A DNA stretch of 64,000 nucleotides from Lampropedia puyangensis (GTDB lineage Bacteria > Pseudomonadota > Gammaproteobacteria > Burkholderiales > Burkholderiaceae_C): contig NZ_STFG01000015.1 in the NCBI RefSeq assembly GCF_004833285.1, positions 32,749 to 96,748 of the forward strand, given 5' to 3'. The notes under the pieces are model-generated. The model was not told where the DNA came from, made no database searches, and saw only the letters and a list, made by a program, of their open reading frames with translations. Position 1 is the stretch's first letter. The number at the start of each line of letters is the position of its first letter. This document shows positions 1 through 9,405 of the stretch, piece after piece. The translations under genes were made by a program, and so were the position numbers.

Positions 1-814
1 GCGCATTGCAGATGGCTTGCCTTTGTCATTTACCTGTGCCCCCATGCCGCGCGGGCACAGCATTGAATTCCGTATCAATGCTGAAGATGCTGGACGCGGC
101 TATTTGCCAACGCCTGGCACGATCACTGTATTCAAAGCACCTTCAGGTCCGGGTATTCGGTTGGATACAGGCGTAGAGCAGGGCAGCACGATTCCCGGCA
201 CATTCGATTCGATGATGGCCAAATTGATTGTCACGGGCGCCACGCGTGAGCAGGCCATTTGCCGAGCCCGCAGGGCGCTGCGTGAATTCCAGATTGAAGG
301 GGTTGCCAGTGTGCTGCCCTTCCACCGTGCAGTCTTGGAAGAGCCAGACTTTACTGCGCAAGAAGGATTCAAGGTGCACACGCGCTGGATTGAAACTGTG
401 TTTGCGCAGCGCGTGGCGATTGCGCCAAGGGCAGACAGCCCAAGTGAGCAAAGCCTGCAGCGCACCTTTATTGAAATTGACGGCAAACGGGTCACGCTTG
501 GATTGCCATCTCAATTGCTGGCGGGTCTGGCTGCTGCTAATACAGCAGGCGCTGGTGCAGGCTTGGTGGCCAGTGCGCCGCAGGCTAGTGCAGCGGCATT
601 GCCTGAGGGCAGTGTGGTCGCACCAGTTAGTGGCACCTTACTGGCATGGAACTGCGATGATGGGCAGAGCGTGGAAGCTGGTGATGTGATTGCTGTGATG
701 GAGGCCATGAAAATGGAAACCGCCATTACCGCGCACCATGCAGGAACGCTGCACCACAAACAAGAGCAAGGGCAATTGCTCACTGCCGGCACGGTAGTGG
801 CAGAAATTCGTTGA
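1..814 (+). CDS. Biotin carboxylase / biotin carboxyl carrier fusion, 3' part
   Basis: Partial gene; its reading frame is open back to base 2, so the true start lies before the window. The visible part begins in the C-terminal biotin carboxylase domain (PRGHSIEFRINAEDAGRGYLP is interrupted only by family-typical changes) and ends with a biotinyl domain over roughly the last 70 residues. That domain carries the EAMKM biotinylation motif, whose lysine is the biotin attachment site. The family loads CO2 onto biotin with ATP for transfer to an acyl-CoA or similar acceptor. The domain fusion is typical of the alpha subunit of acetyl/propionyl-CoA type carboxylases or of the carboxylase beside 5-oxoprolinase genes. 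Which acceptor it serves cannot be told because the upstream neighbours are outside the window. Confidence 0.88.
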   Translation, partial: RIADGLPLSFTCAPMPRGHSIEFRINAEDAGRGYLPTPGTITVFKAPSGPGIRLDTGVEQGSTIPGTFDSMMAKLIVTGATREQAICRARRALREFQIEGVASVLPFHRAVLEEPDFTAQEGFKVHTRWIETVFAQRVAIAPRADSPSEQSLQRTFIEIDGKRVTLGLPSQLLAGLAAANTAGAGAGLVASAPQASAAALPEGSVVAPVSGTLLAWNCDDGQSVEAGDVIAVMEAMKMETAITAHHAGTLHHKQEQGQLLTAGTVVAEIR

Positions 815-870
815 GAAATATCCAATAGGGCTTAGCTCTCTTCTTTGGGTTTTTCCTGTTTATAAGAAGC

Positions 871-905
871 AACGCATCGCTAACAAGTGGTGCGTTTTTT
901 TGTCT
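871..905 (+). terminator. Rho-independent terminator after carboxylase gene
   Basis: Stem aacgcatc (871-878) pairs with ggtgcgtt (889-896), including one G-T pair, with a 10-base loop and a run of T from 895. It ends the carboxylase transcript 57 bases after the stop codon. Confidence 0.8.
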
Positions 906-929
906 GTTTTAAGCATCATTGCCTTTTTA

Positions 930-959
930 TTGAATGGTAATGATTCTTGTATTTACTAT
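930..959 (+). promoter_or_regulatory. Candidate promoter overlapped by a Fur box
   Basis: TTGAAT (930-935) and TACTAT (954-959) are separated by 18 bases and resemble -35 and -10 elements. Between them 935-949 (tggtaatgattcttg) fits the 7-1-7 Fur consensus TGATAATnATTATCA at 10 of 14 informative positions. Binding there would block RNA polymerase. The downstream gene is a siderophore receptor, so iron repression is the natural reading. Assignment rests on pattern matching only. Confidence 0.55.
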
Positions 960-1005
960 GTTTTGACATAATTCGCGCTTTATTTTTATCCATAAGGATG
1001 CGCGT

Positions 1006-3174
1006 ATGAGCGTCAATTGCAAAGATGTCAAACCATTCGCAACAGCATTAACTTTGATTGCGATGGCATGTGCAAGCTATGCACAGACTCAGACGCCTGC
1101 TGCGCAAGAAGAGGGCGGGCAGGCATTGAATGAGGTCACCGTGACCGCCGATGCGCTGGATCTTGATGACAGCAGGCCCAAAACCGTATCGACAGCCACT
1201 AAGACCCAGTTGGACACCAAGGATGTTCCTCAAACAGTGACAACGCTGGAGGTCAGCAAGTACAAGGTCTATGGCATCAATGACTTGAGCGTCTTACTCG
1301 ATGGTGTACCTGGAGTAGATACCACTTACGACATGCGTGGCGAAGGCGTATTGATTCGTGGCTTCAGTGCCGATTCAGGCGACATGTACCGTGATGGCAT
1401 TCGCACCAGTGGCCAGATTCGCCGCAGCACTGCCAATATCGAACGTATTGAAATTCTCAAGGGGCCTGCCGCCGTGTTGTATGGGCGCGGCGCTGGTGGT
1501 GGTGTGGTCAATATGATCAGCAAGCAGGCCAACTTCGATGCGGTCAGCAGCCTGGGATTGCGTCTGGGGTCTTACGGCAACCGGGGGGGGACTTTGGATG
1601 TGAATCGGGTCGTGAGCGACAACGTGGCTGTGCGTTTGACGGCTGACTATGAACAGGCAGATAGTTTTCGTCGCGGCATCAAGAGCCGCAACAAAATGGT
1701 CTCGCCCAGTATCGCGTATGACAACCATCAAGGCTTGACATGGTTGGGGCAATACACTTGGGATAGCGTTTGGCGTCGGCCTGATCGTGCGCCCTCATAC
1801 AACAACTTGCCGCCAGATGTGTCGTACCGCACGGCGTATGCCCATCCCGATGATTACGTTGAAGATCAAATGGAGATGTTCCGTTCTGTCTTGGGGTACG
1901 ACTTTGGCAATGGCTGGTCGGCCAAATGGACGCTGGGTTTACATGAGGCCAACCAGGATTTTGACCATCTATACGGAGGCAATTATTGCAAACCCGATGG
2001 CACTCGCTACAGCAATGGCGCACGTTGCAATACCCCTGGCTTGATGACTTTTACGCGCGCTTGGCAAGTGACCAGCAACCGCACGTTGAGTAACGCCATT
2101 GATGTGACGGGCAAGGCTCAAACGTTTGGGATTGAGCACGAGCTGCTGGTGGGGGTAGAGTCGACACAGGAAAAACGCAATCCTGATTTGTCCACGTCGG
2201 CCACCAATTCAGATCCTGCCATGGCCTACACCGCAGGGGTTGACCCTTATAACCCGGTGTGGACGGACAGTAAACTCCCTTATGGTCCAGCCAAGACCTC
2301 TAACCGCCATCGTGCCAAAGCCCATGCACTTTATGTGCAAGACTTGATGAGTCTGACTACACAGTGGAAGGTGATGGCAGGTTTGCGCTGGGACAGCTAC
2401 AGCTTTAGATCCCACAACCTCATCACCAATGGCATGCGCTCCTATAGTGGGAGCACCGTCAGTCCTCGCGTGGGCTTGATTTGGCAGCCCGTCGAGCAGC
2501 ACAGTCTTTATGCCTCCTACAGCAAAAATTTCTCGCCTTACGGAGGCCGTGGCACATTGGGCGTTTCAGTGAACGAAGACGCGGTTTTTGATACAGAACC
2601 ACAGTACTCTCGCCAATATGAAGTGGGGGTTAAAAGCGATTGGCTTGGCAACCGTTTCTCGACCCAAGTGGCGGTTTACAACCTAGAGAAGTACAACGTT
2701 CGCTACCAGCCGGATGCAGAAAATGACCCCTACACTTGGGCAGTTCGAGGCAATGAGCGCTCACGCGGTATTGAAGCCAGCTTGACCGGACAAGTGGCGC
2801 CCCATTGGTACGTACGCAGTGGTGTGGGGGTACAAAAAGCCATTGTGGTGAGCGATGCCGCAACGCCTGCCAACGAAGGTAAGCAGCTGGCCAATACGGC
2901 GCGCAAGACCGGTAATGCCTTTGTGCGTTTCGTTCCGCGCAACGATTGGTATGGTGAATTGGGGGTCACGTATCGTGGCGAGTCCTACACGAGTTTGGCC
3001 AACACCAGCCAGCGCGCAGGGTATGCCCGCTGGGATGCGTCGATCGGCTGGAGGCCATTGCCTTGGACGGTGACTCTGGCAGTAACCAACCTGGCCGACA
3101 AACGCTATTGGCGTGACAGTTCCATGCCAGGAGCTCCGCGTACATTCCTGCTAAGTGCAAATTACCTGTTTTAA
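1006..3174 (+). CDS. TonB-dependent siderophore receptor
   Basis: Outer-membrane gated porin that imports ferric siderophore using TonB-ExbBD energy. The 722-residue product starts with a signal peptide (cleavage expected after ASYA, about residue 26), followed by a plug domain (about residues 60-170, with DGVPGVD, IRGF and the ERIEILKGPAAVLYGRG block) and a beta-barrel ending in aromatic F (SANYLF), as outer-membrane proteins do. The length fits the TonB siderophore receptor family (FhuE/FpvA-like, no STN domain). AAGGA at 994-998 lies 7 bases before the ATG. The gene stands alone with a Fur-like promoter upstream and a strong terminator downstream. The specific siderophore cannot be inferred. 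Confidence 0.92.
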   Translation: MSVNCKDVKPFATALTLIAMACASYAQTQTPAAQEEGGQALNEVTVTADALDLDDSRPKTVSTATKTQLDTKDVPQTVTTLEVSKYKVYGINDLSVLLDGVPGVDTTYDMRGEGVLIRGFSADSGDMYRDGIRTSGQIRRSTANIERIEILKGPAAVLYGRGAGGGVVNMISKQANFDAVSSLGLRLGSYGNRGGTLDVNRVVSDNVAVRLTADYEQADSFRRGIKSRNKMVSPSIAYDNHQGLTWLGQYTWDSVWRRPDRAPSYNNLPPDVSYRTAYAHPDDYVEDQMEMFRSVLGYDFGNGWSAKWTLGLHEANQDFDHLYGGNYCKPDGTRYSNGARCNTPGLMTFTRAWQVTSNRTLSNAIDVTGKAQTFGIEHELLVGVESTQEKRNPDLSTSATNSDPAMAYTAGVDPYNPVWTDSKLPYGPAKTSNRHRAKAHALYVQDLMSLTTQWKVMAGLRWDSYSFRSHNLITNGMRSYSGSTVSPRVGLIWQPVEQHSLYASYSKNFSPYGGRGTLGVSVNEDAVFDTEPQYSRQYEVGVKSDWLGNRFSTQVAVYNLEKYNVRYQPDAENDPYTWAVRGNERSRGIEASLTGQVAPHWYVRSGVGVQKAIVVSDAATPANEGKQLANTARKTGNAFVRFVPRNDWYGELGVTYRGESYTSLANTSQRAGYARWDASIGWRPLPWTVTLAVTNLADKRYWRDSSMPGAPRTFLLSANYLF

Positions 3175-3221
3175 CCGCTTGGGCAGGCATTTACGCATGT
3201 AAATGCAGATCGAGGATGTAG

Positions 3222-3262
3222 AAGGCGCTTGGGCCAGTCAACTGGCGCGAGTGCCTTTTACT
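3222..3262 (+). terminator. Terminator of the siderophore receptor gene
   Basis: Long hairpin: aaggcgcttg (3222-3231) pairs with cgagtgcctt (3249-3258) with two G-T pairs, and inside it GCCAGT pairs with ACTGGC. It is followed by ttta. A second perfect palindrome, GCATTTAC-GCAT-GTAAATGC at 3187-3206, sits just upstream. Confidence 0.7.
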
Positions 3263-3348
3263 ATTTGGGGCGTTACAAGAATGTTTTTGCACCCCAAGAG
3301 CTGACAGCATGACCGGTGTGCTTAATATTTGAGCAAGGCATCTGGCTA

Positions 3349-3412
3349 CATAGGGCCATCCCAAAGGGGGGAACACGTTATCCACAACGTTTTCCACTGC
3401 GCGTGTGGAGAA
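3349..3412 (+). repeat. DnaA-box module, copy A
   Basis: Non-coding element between two convergent genes. It consists of CATAGGGCCATCCCA (3349-3363), a 14-base spacer, a perfect DnaA box TTATCCACA (3378-3386), 3 bases, TTTTCCACT (3390-3398), 5 bases, and TGTGGAGAA (3404-3412), which reads TTCTCCACA on the other strand. The same layout with identical spacing recurs at 55006-55069. I counted 47 of 64 positions identical with no gap; the identity is concentrated in the 15-mer and the boxes. Role unknown; DnaA binding is inferred from the box sequences. Confidence 0.7.
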
Positions 3413-3450
3413 CGGCCGTTGCTCTACCACGGATATGGCAGGTAACGTAG

Positions 3451-3468
3451 GGCGGGTCAAGACCCGCC
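3451..3468. terminator. Perfect 8-bp hairpin between convergent genes
   Basis: GGCGGGTC (3451-3458) and GACCCGCC (3461-3468) form a perfect stem with a 2-base turn. No clean T run follows on either strand, although ttctgatttt follows on plus. It may act as a weak terminator for the minus-strand AEC gene ending at 3564 or simply be part of the region holding the DnaA-box module. Confidence 0.4.
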
Positions 3469-3563
3469 TTCTGATTTTCGCTGCAGCATAGTTGATCAAC
3501 CAACGGTGGGTTATGTTTTGCTCCAACCCGCTCTACAGCCCTTAAGGCTGAGCTTGCTCAGTG

Positions 3564-4568
3564 TTAGGCGGCTGCTGTTGGGGCCTGCAAAATCCACTGG
3601 ATCAATGCACTTAATGTGGCTATTGAGAGGAGCGTTGAATACAAAACAGTGCGCGCCGTTATTGCACCAGCGCGTTGGTACATGTCCGCGAGCATGTAGG
3701 GGCCTGTACCGGTGGGCAAAGCAGACAGCAGAACGGCTATGTGGACTTGTGTGGCAGAAAGCTGAAACACCCATGTGGACACCGCCCATGTGATGGCAGG
3801 CAAAGCCAGTAGTTTGAGTGCAGTCAGCATCCATGCCGTGGATGTCTCTTGAGTGGCTTCTGGAGGGGGGGCATGTGAAGGGGCTTGGGCCGTGTGTTTG
3901 ACATGGTAGCTGGCCAAAAACAACCCCAGACTGACCAAGGCACAAGGGCTTGCAGCGGCCGCCAACATAGACAAAAAGGTATCGATGCTTGCAGGCAGTG
4001 GCCCGTCCAGTGTGCCTACTGCAATGCCTAGCAGTGGTGATGCAATGAGCGGGTTTTTCAAAAGTGACCACAGGATGTGAAGCAGTCGCAGGTGTAGCTT
4101 TGTACCGGGGTGTTGGGCTGCCTGCGCTGACTCCATCAATGCTATAGCCAGGCCGAACATGACGCACACCACCAGCATGGTGGCAATGGTGGTAGGGACC
4201 ATGGAATCTGCACCAAAGAGCATCAAGGTCAATGGAAAACCCATATAGCCGGTGTTGGGGTACGCAGCAGACAACGCGTCCACGCTGGCGTCTGTCAGTG
4301 GCTTGCCACGCCAGCATTGCACGCAGGCCACTAAGGCGAAAAGCCCCAAGCCTGCACAGGCGAAAGCGGCAGTGAATGCGGGTTGATACAGCGCGCTCCA
4401 CTGGGCTTTGACCATGATCTGGAAGAGCATGGCAGGCAATGCCAACCACACAACGAAGCGGTTCAGTTCAGCCGCAGCTGCAGGGCCGAGCAAGCCGATT
4501 CGCCGACAGGCATAGCCTGCAAAAATCAATCCAAATACCGGAAAGATGATGGAAAAAACCAATGACAC
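3564..4568 (-). CDS. AEC family (auxin efflux carrier-like) transporter
   Basis: Predicted inner-membrane transporter of 334 residues with about ten hydrophobic segments. The family exports or exchanges organic acids such as malonate or malate. I place the start at the GTG at 4568, because AAAGGA sits 6 bases before it and the first membrane segment (SLVFSIIFPVFGLIFAGY) begins right after. The longer in-frame reading to 4703 would put an unlikely 45-residue hydrophilic tail in front. The internal PNTGYMGFPL and the C-terminal ALPTGTGPY are typical family segments. It is divergent from recQ, with no operon partner, so the substrate is unknown. Confidence 0.82.
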   Translation of the reverse strand: MSLVFSIIFPVFGLIFAGYACRRIGLLGPAAAAELNRFVVWLALPAMLFQIMVKAQWSALYQPAFTAAFACAGLGLFALVACVQCWRGKPLTDASVDALSAAYPNTGYMGFPLTLMLFGADSMVPTTIATMLVVCVMFGLAIALMESAQAAQHPGTKLHLRLLHILWSLLKNPLIASPLLGIAVGTLDGPLPASIDTFLSMLAAAASPCALVSLGLFLASYHVKHTAQAPSHAPPPEATQETSTAWMLTALKLLALPAITWAVSTWVFQLSATQVHIAVLLSALPTGTGPYMLADMYQRAGAITARTVLYSTLLSIATLSALIQWILQAPTAAA

Positions 4569-4816
4569 AGGGTTCCTTTTGCAAAATACAGTGCCTGTAT
4601 AAAACGGCATGCGTGGAGTGCATAAAGGCATGCCGGGTCTGCAGTCAGTGCTGGTGTGTGATGACGGCCCGATAATATCGGGCTTTGGTCTCTTTGCATT
4701 CAACGGGTGGATGCATTTGTCTCATACGTCACAACCGTGATGGGGCTGCGTGTTGGATATGCATGCATGAAGGGGTGTGTATGGGTGTGTATTTCTCGAT
4801 TGAGGTATAGGTTTTC

Positions 4817-6694
4817 GTGTCTTTCTCTCAACAAGCGCTGCAGATTTTGCAGCAGGTATTTGGCTATCCACGTTTTCGCGGCTTACAGGCAGATATCGTG
4901 GCAGGAGCCATCGCCGGGGACGACGCGCTGGTGCTGATGCCCACGGGTGGTGGCAAATCCTTGTGCTACCAGATTCCGGCGATTGCACGGCGCAGCAATG
5001 GGCAGGGATTGACGATTGTGGTTTCTCCCTTGATCGCGTTGATGCACGACCAAGTACGAGCCTTGCAGGAGGTGGGGGTTGCGGCCGATTGTCTGCATTC
5101 AGCGCTGGACTATGCTCAGGTTCAGGCCGTGCAGTCACGCGCATGGCGTGGCGAGACTACCTTGCTGTACGCTGCGCCCGAACGGATCACTACTGCTCAC
5201 TTTCTGGATTTTCTGGACCATTTGGCACAAAAAGGGCAACTGGCTTTGTTTGCCATTGATGAAGCCCATTGTGTTAGCCAGTGGGGGCATGACTTCAGGC
5301 CAGAGTACCGCCAACTGGCTTTGCTGCACCAGCGTTATCCGCAGGTGCCCAGAATGGCGTTGACCGCGACGGCAGATGCCATCACGCGCGAAGACATCAT
5401 TGAGCGCCTGCAACTGCAGCAGGCGCAGGTGTATGTTAGTAGTTTTGACCGCCCCAATATTTGCTACCAAGTGGTGGAGAAGGCGGATCCGCGCAAACAA
5501 CTGCTGCGGTTTATTGAGGACGAGCACCCTGACGAGGCTGGCATTGTGTACTGCCAAAGCCGTAAAAAAGTTGAAGAAACGGCTGAATGGTTGTTGCAAC
5601 AGGGCATTAACGCGTTGCCATACCACGCTGGCCTGCCGGCTGATGTGCGCCAGCGCCACCAAGACCGTTTTTTGCGTGAAGAAGGTTTGGTGATGACCGC
5701 CACCATTGCTTTTGGCATGGGGATCGACAAGCCGGACGTGCGATTTGTGGCCCATCTGGATATGCCAAAAAACATCGAAGGCTATTACCAGGAAACAGGC
5801 CGTGCCGGGCGCGACGGACAAGCCGCAGATGCTTGGATGACCTATGGTTTGGCCGATGTGGTGAACCAGCGCCGCATGATTGATGATCCCCAAAGCCAAG
5901 CCAGCGAAGCTTACCGGCAGGTGATGCGGGCCAAACTTGATGCATTGTTGGCCATGGCCGAGACCACTGACTGCAGGCGTGTGCGCTTGCTGGCGTATTT
6001 TGGAGAAGACTCATCGCCATGCGGCAATTGTGATAATTGCTTGAACCCCCCTCAGACATGGGACGCCACGCAAGCATCGTTGATGTTTCTCAGTTGCATC
6101 TATCGTGTGCAGCAAAAAAGTGACATGCATTTCGGTGCAGGCCATTTGATTGATATTTTGCGCGGCAAACCCACTGACAAAGTGCTGCAGTATGACCACC
6201 AGAACCTCAGTACGTTTGGGATTGGGGAGAAGTGGACGCAACAGGAATGGGGGGCTGTGGTGCGGCAGTTGGTTGCCCGTGACGCCATTGTTGCGGATGC
6301 CCAGGCTTTTAATACCTTGCGGCTAGGACCCGCAGCCAAAAACTTGTTGGCAGGGCAGGAGCATATTCATCTGCGCCTATCCGAGCGCGCTGAACGTAAA
6401 GGGTCTGGCCGCATGCGTCGGATAGCCAAAACTACACCTGCAAACCGCATGCACGTTGATGCACTGGATATGTCGGCGCGCAACCGTTTGGATGCACTCA
6501 AGGCCTGGCGGCGAGAGGTTGCCCAGCAAAATCAGTTGCCTGCATATGTCGTCTTTAACGATGCCACGCTGATTGCCATTGCTGCCCAAAACCCGTCTGG
6601 ACTGGGCGCTTTAAGCCAAATCTCTGGCGTTGGGCAAAAAAAACTGGATGCTTATGGCTCGGAATTGCTCAAAGTCTGTGGCAGTGTCTCGTGA
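4817..6694 (+). CDS. recQ: ATP-dependent DNA helicase RecQ
   Basis: 3'-5' DNA helicase of recombination and replication repair, 625 residues, close to the usual RecQ length. Visible in order: Walker A TGGGKS (about 43-48), DEAH box at 148-151 followed by [13 protein letters not shown], helicase C domain with the [10 protein letters not shown] motif, zinc-binding cysteines around residues 385-410 (C...CGNCDNC), winged-helix RQC region and a C-terminal HRDC domain (about 540-620). The start is GTG at 4817, with gagg at 4802-4805 as a weak ribosome site. No cotranscribed partner is evident. Confidence 0.97.
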   Translation: MSFSQQALQILQQVFGYPRFRGLQADIVAGAIAGDDALVLMPTGGGKSLCYQIPAIARRSNGQGLTIVVSPLIALMHDQVRALQEVGVAADCLHSALDYAQVQAVQSRAWRGETTLLYAAPERITTAHFLDFLDHLAQKGQLALFAIDEAHCVSQWGHDFRPEYRQLALLHQRYPQVPRMALTATADAITREDIIERLQLQQAQVYVSSFDRPNICYQVVEKADPRKQLLRFIEDEHPDEAGIVYCQSRKKVEETAEWLLQQGINALPYHAGLPADVRQRHQDRFLREEGLVMTATIAFGMGIDKPDVRFVAHLDMPKNIEGYYQETGRAGRDGQAADAWMTYGLADVVNQRRMIDDPQSQASEAYRQVMRAKLDALLAMAETTDCRRVRLLAYFGEDSSPCGNCDNCLNPPQTWDATQASLMFLSCIYRVQQKSDMHFGAGHLIDILRGKPTDKVLQYDHQNLSTFGIGEKWTQQEWGAVVRQLVARDAIVADAQAFNTLRLGPAAKNLLAGQEHIHLRLSERAERKGSGRMRRIAKTTPANRMHVDALDMSARNRLDALKAWRREVAQQNQLPAYVVFNDATLIAIAAQNPSGLGALSQISGVGQKKLDAYGSELLKVCGSVS

Positions 6695-7001
6695 TCTGGA
6701 GCAAGCCTGATGGTGTCGGTGCTATGCTTGCGACCCATTTCATGGTGAACTGCGCACCGGCTCCCTTGGCTCCCATGCATTTAGCGCATGCAGGCTTTTG
6801 TGGCATCGACCGTTTCGGGTATCTCAGAATGCTTTGTCCGTGCAGGCTTTGCCGAGCGAATGTCCCCCGTCTTGCCCAGACGATGTGTTGAACCCCTGTG
6901 GGTATTCATGGCTGTTTTCTTGAACAAAAAAAACTCCTGTTTGAGCCTCGCTGCAGGTGGGCGCTCTGAGTTCCCATCGTTTTCCTCTACTGTTGCTTTT
7001 T
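6695..7001. other. Intergenic gap recQ-rlmB
   Basis: 307 bases. I see no convincing gene, hairpin terminator or repeat here. An A run at 6926-6934 is the only notable compositional feature. Confidence 0.5.
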
Positions 7002-7748
7002 ATGTCCCAACACAAAGTTCTTTTTGGTTTCCATGCGGTGTCCGTGCGACTCAAGACAGCTCCTGATTCTGTTATTGAGGTGCTGTTTGATGCTAGCCGC
7101 CGCGATGCGCGTATGAAGCAGTTTCTGGCACGAGCCCAAGAGGCACAAGTGCGATTGATTGAAGCCGATGGCATGCGCATTGCCAAGCTGGCTGGTAGCC
7201 ATGGGCACCAGGGCGTGGCTGCGCGCGTGAAGGAAGTTGCACTGGCCCGCAGTCTCGATGACTTGTTGGATACCTTGAGTGTGCCGCCGTTGTTGTTGGT
7301 GTTGGATGGGGTGACCGATCCACATAATTTGGGGGCGTGTTTGCGGGTCGCAGATGGTGCGGGCGCGCATGCGGTGATCGCCCCGAAAGACCATGCAGCA
7401 GGGATCAACGCGACCGTTGCGAAGGTGGCCAGCGGTGCTGCAGAAACAGTACCTTATTTCATGGTGACCAATCTGGCCCGCACGCTTGGCGAATTGAAAG
7501 AGCGCAATATTTGGGTTATTGGCACTAGCGAAGATGCGCCTAAAACCGTCTACCAAGTTGATATGACGACCCCAACGGCTCTGGTGCTGGGTGCCGAAGG
7601 ACCAGGCATGCGCCAATTGACCAAAAAAACTTGTGATGAGCTGGTCAACATTCCGATGCAAGGCGCAGTGGAAAGTCTGAACGTATCGGTCGCCAGCGGC
7701 GTCTGTTTGTATGAAGCCTTGCGTCAGCGTATTGGCTCTGTCCGGTGA
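7002..7748 (+). CDS. rlmB: 23S rRNA (guanosine-2'-O-)-methyltransferase RlmB
   Basis: SpoU (SPOUT) family enzyme that methylates the ribose of G2251 (E. coli numbering) in 23S rRNA using S-adenosylmethionine. The 248-residue product has an N-terminal substrate-binding part (HKVLFGFHAV) and the three SPOUT motifs: DPHNLGACLRVADGAGAHAV, LVLGAEGPGMR and NIPMQGAVESLNVSVA. The chosen ATG at 7002 gives the normal family N-terminus; an in-frame extension to 6957 has no support. In many relatives this gene follows rnr, which is not the case here. Confidence 0.95.
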   Translation: MSQHKVLFGFHAVSVRLKTAPDSVIEVLFDASRRDARMKQFLARAQEAQVRLIEADGMRIAKLAGSHGHQGVAARVKEVALARSLDDLLDTLSVPPLLLVLDGVTDPHNLGACLRVADGAGAHAVIAPKDHAAGINATVAKVASGAAETVPYFMVTNLARTLGELKERNIWVIGTSEDAPKTVYQVDMTTPTALVLGAEGPGMRQLTKKTCDELVNIPMQGAVESLNVSVASGVCLYEALRQRIGSVR

Positions 7749-8098
7749 GATAGAGGACATTGATTTCGATACATGAACACAAGTGATATAACAAATATTT
7801 GCATTTGTTCTGTGCTTGCACTATGCTTCGCCACTTTCGCGATTTAGCTTAAAAAACAAGCACAACGCCTATCCAAATGGATGCAGCGGCCTTTTTGGGT
7901 AATGGGACTTTTCAATTGTCTTTTTATCCAGGTATCTTGCCCCGTGGTTTGTTTTGTGGCGGTTTGGCCGTTCAGCCCGCTTGCAGCTAGGCGCTATTTT
8001 TAAACCTACATCGTGCATCCGATCTGCATTATTTCTGCTGACCTGGCCCTGGCTTGGTTGAAAAGTCAGGTGTAAAAAGACTTGGGCGCAGATTTCTG
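7749..8098. other. Intergenic gap rlmB-diguanylate cyclase
   Basis: 350 bases without a supported gene. The left half (7780-7860) is AT-rich and could hold the promoter of the downstream cyclase. The frame of the cyclase is open back to a TTG at 8054, so its start is not certain. No terminator hairpin was recognised. Confidence 0.45.
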
Positions 8099-9115
8099 AT
8101 GATCGACTTTCCTCCTGGTGTTGCGATGGATACAGGTGCTTCGCTTCCTTTGAAGTTCTTGCTGCCCCATTTGGAGCAGGTGATGCAGGCCATGCCCATC
8201 GGGGTGTTGTGGACGCAGTTGCCGCAAGGCCAAGTGCTGTTTGCCAACGCAGCATTTGATCAATTGTTCGGATACCCAAAAGGCTATTTTTCCAGCATGG
8301 ATCAATTGCTGGAGGACACAGTTCGATACGAAAAGCAGCGTGATTTGCTCCGAGACCTTTTGGTGCAAGCGATGGCCGCCAAAGGGGTTAAAGCCACGAC
8401 CTTGCTTTCCAAGGAAATGGATATCTGGGCGGGCAATGATGAGTTCAAGACTATTTTGCAAAACGGGCAAATTCTGCACGATGAACAGTTGCTCGTGACA
8501 ACCTATATGGACATCACGTCCATTCGGCAAAATCATCTTCAATTGCGCGAGTATGCTTACAAAGATCCGCTGACGGGGTTGGCCAATCGCCGGGCCTTGA
8601 AGGAGTGGTGGGACCGGGAGATTTGGCCTGAGAAACATTCAGTGGCGCTGGTGCTGATTGATTTGGACGGTTTTAAACCTATCAACGATCGTTTGGGGCA
8701 TACCGCAGGAGATGCGCTGTTGCGCAGGCTTGGCGACCGGTTGCACAAGTCTGTGCGTGAACGTGATCTGGTTTGCCGTTTGGGCGGGGATGAGTTTGTT
8801 GTCATGCTGCGCCGACCTGGCAACGCTGACACGGTCGCGGCAGTGTGTGCCCGTATCGCGCAGAACCTGCACAGGGCCATTTTGATTGAGCAAGAAGAAC
8901 TGCACATTAAAGCCTGCATGGGGGTTTGCCAATTTCCTGAGCAGGCCTTGGATTGGGACTCACTCTTTCAGCGTGCCGATCAGGCCTTGTATGCCGCCAA
9001 GGCCAGTGGCAGCGGGACTTTATTGTGGGCGCCAGATCGGCTCGCTCCTGCAATGCCATCTGAGACTGTGGTGGTAAATGCCACGAGTGATGTGGTTGCC
9101 GCTAAGGCGCTTTAG
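8099..9115 (+). CDS. PAS-GGDEF diguanylate cyclase
   Basis: Predicted to make cyclic di-GMP from two GTP. With the ATG at 8099 the product has 338 residues: an N-terminal PAS-like sensor (about 20-145, e.g. QVLFANAAFDQLFGYP and TTYMDITSIRQ) and a GGDEF domain (about 155-320). The active-site GGDEF is intact at 229-233, and an RxxD inhibitory site (RERD, 220-223) lies exactly five residues before it, so product inhibition by c-di-GMP is expected. There is no membrane segment, so it should be cytosolic. No good ribosome site supports any one start; TTG 8054 and ATG 8126 are alternatives. It is not in an operon. Confidence 0.9.
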   Translation: MIDFPPGVAMDTGASLPLKFLLPHLEQVMQAMPIGVLWTQLPQGQVLFANAAFDQLFGYPKGYFSSMDQLLEDTVRYEKQRDLLRDLLVQAMAAKGVKATTLLSKEMDIWAGNDEFKTILQNGQILHDEQLLVTTYMDITSIRQNHLQLREYAYKDPLTGLANRRALKEWWDREIWPEKHSVALVLIDLDGFKPINDRLGHTAGDALLRRLGDRLHKSVRERDLVCRLGGDEFVVMLRRPGNADTVAAVCARIAQNLHRAILIEQEELHIKACMGVCQFPEQALDWDSLFQRADQALYAAKASGSGTLLWAPDRLAPAMPSETVVVNATSDVVAAKAL

Positions 9116-9405
9116 AACATGTTAGCCGCGCAGTGCAGCAACGCTCGGGCATCTATGTTGTAAATATTTGGTAAACGACCTGTGTTTTGGTTGCTGCCTG
9201 GGTGATTGCCACTATGGTGTTGGCTGTACCTGCTATTGCCGTACTAGAAATCTGCCTTTCGGTACCATTTTTGCATCGTATGCGGTATCGATTCGGTGCA
9301 CTGACCAGGTCATAGGCGCCGTGGCGCGCATACATGCACTGTACTCAAGGCCTGTTTCAACCCTCGTTTTTCCTCATTTTTGTTGAATGGATAAAGGTCT
9401 TCGCC

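Noticed and set aside
3511..4449. 312-codon open frame on minus in another frame of the AEC gene
   Set aside because: Its product is Cys/His/Arg-rich without hydrophobic segments or motifs; the overlapping AEC frame has a clear family match.
9112..9126. TTTAGAACATGTT resembling the left end of the 51-kb repeat
   Set aside because: Only 12 bases match, half of it a short palindrome, with no matching right end or internal similarity.
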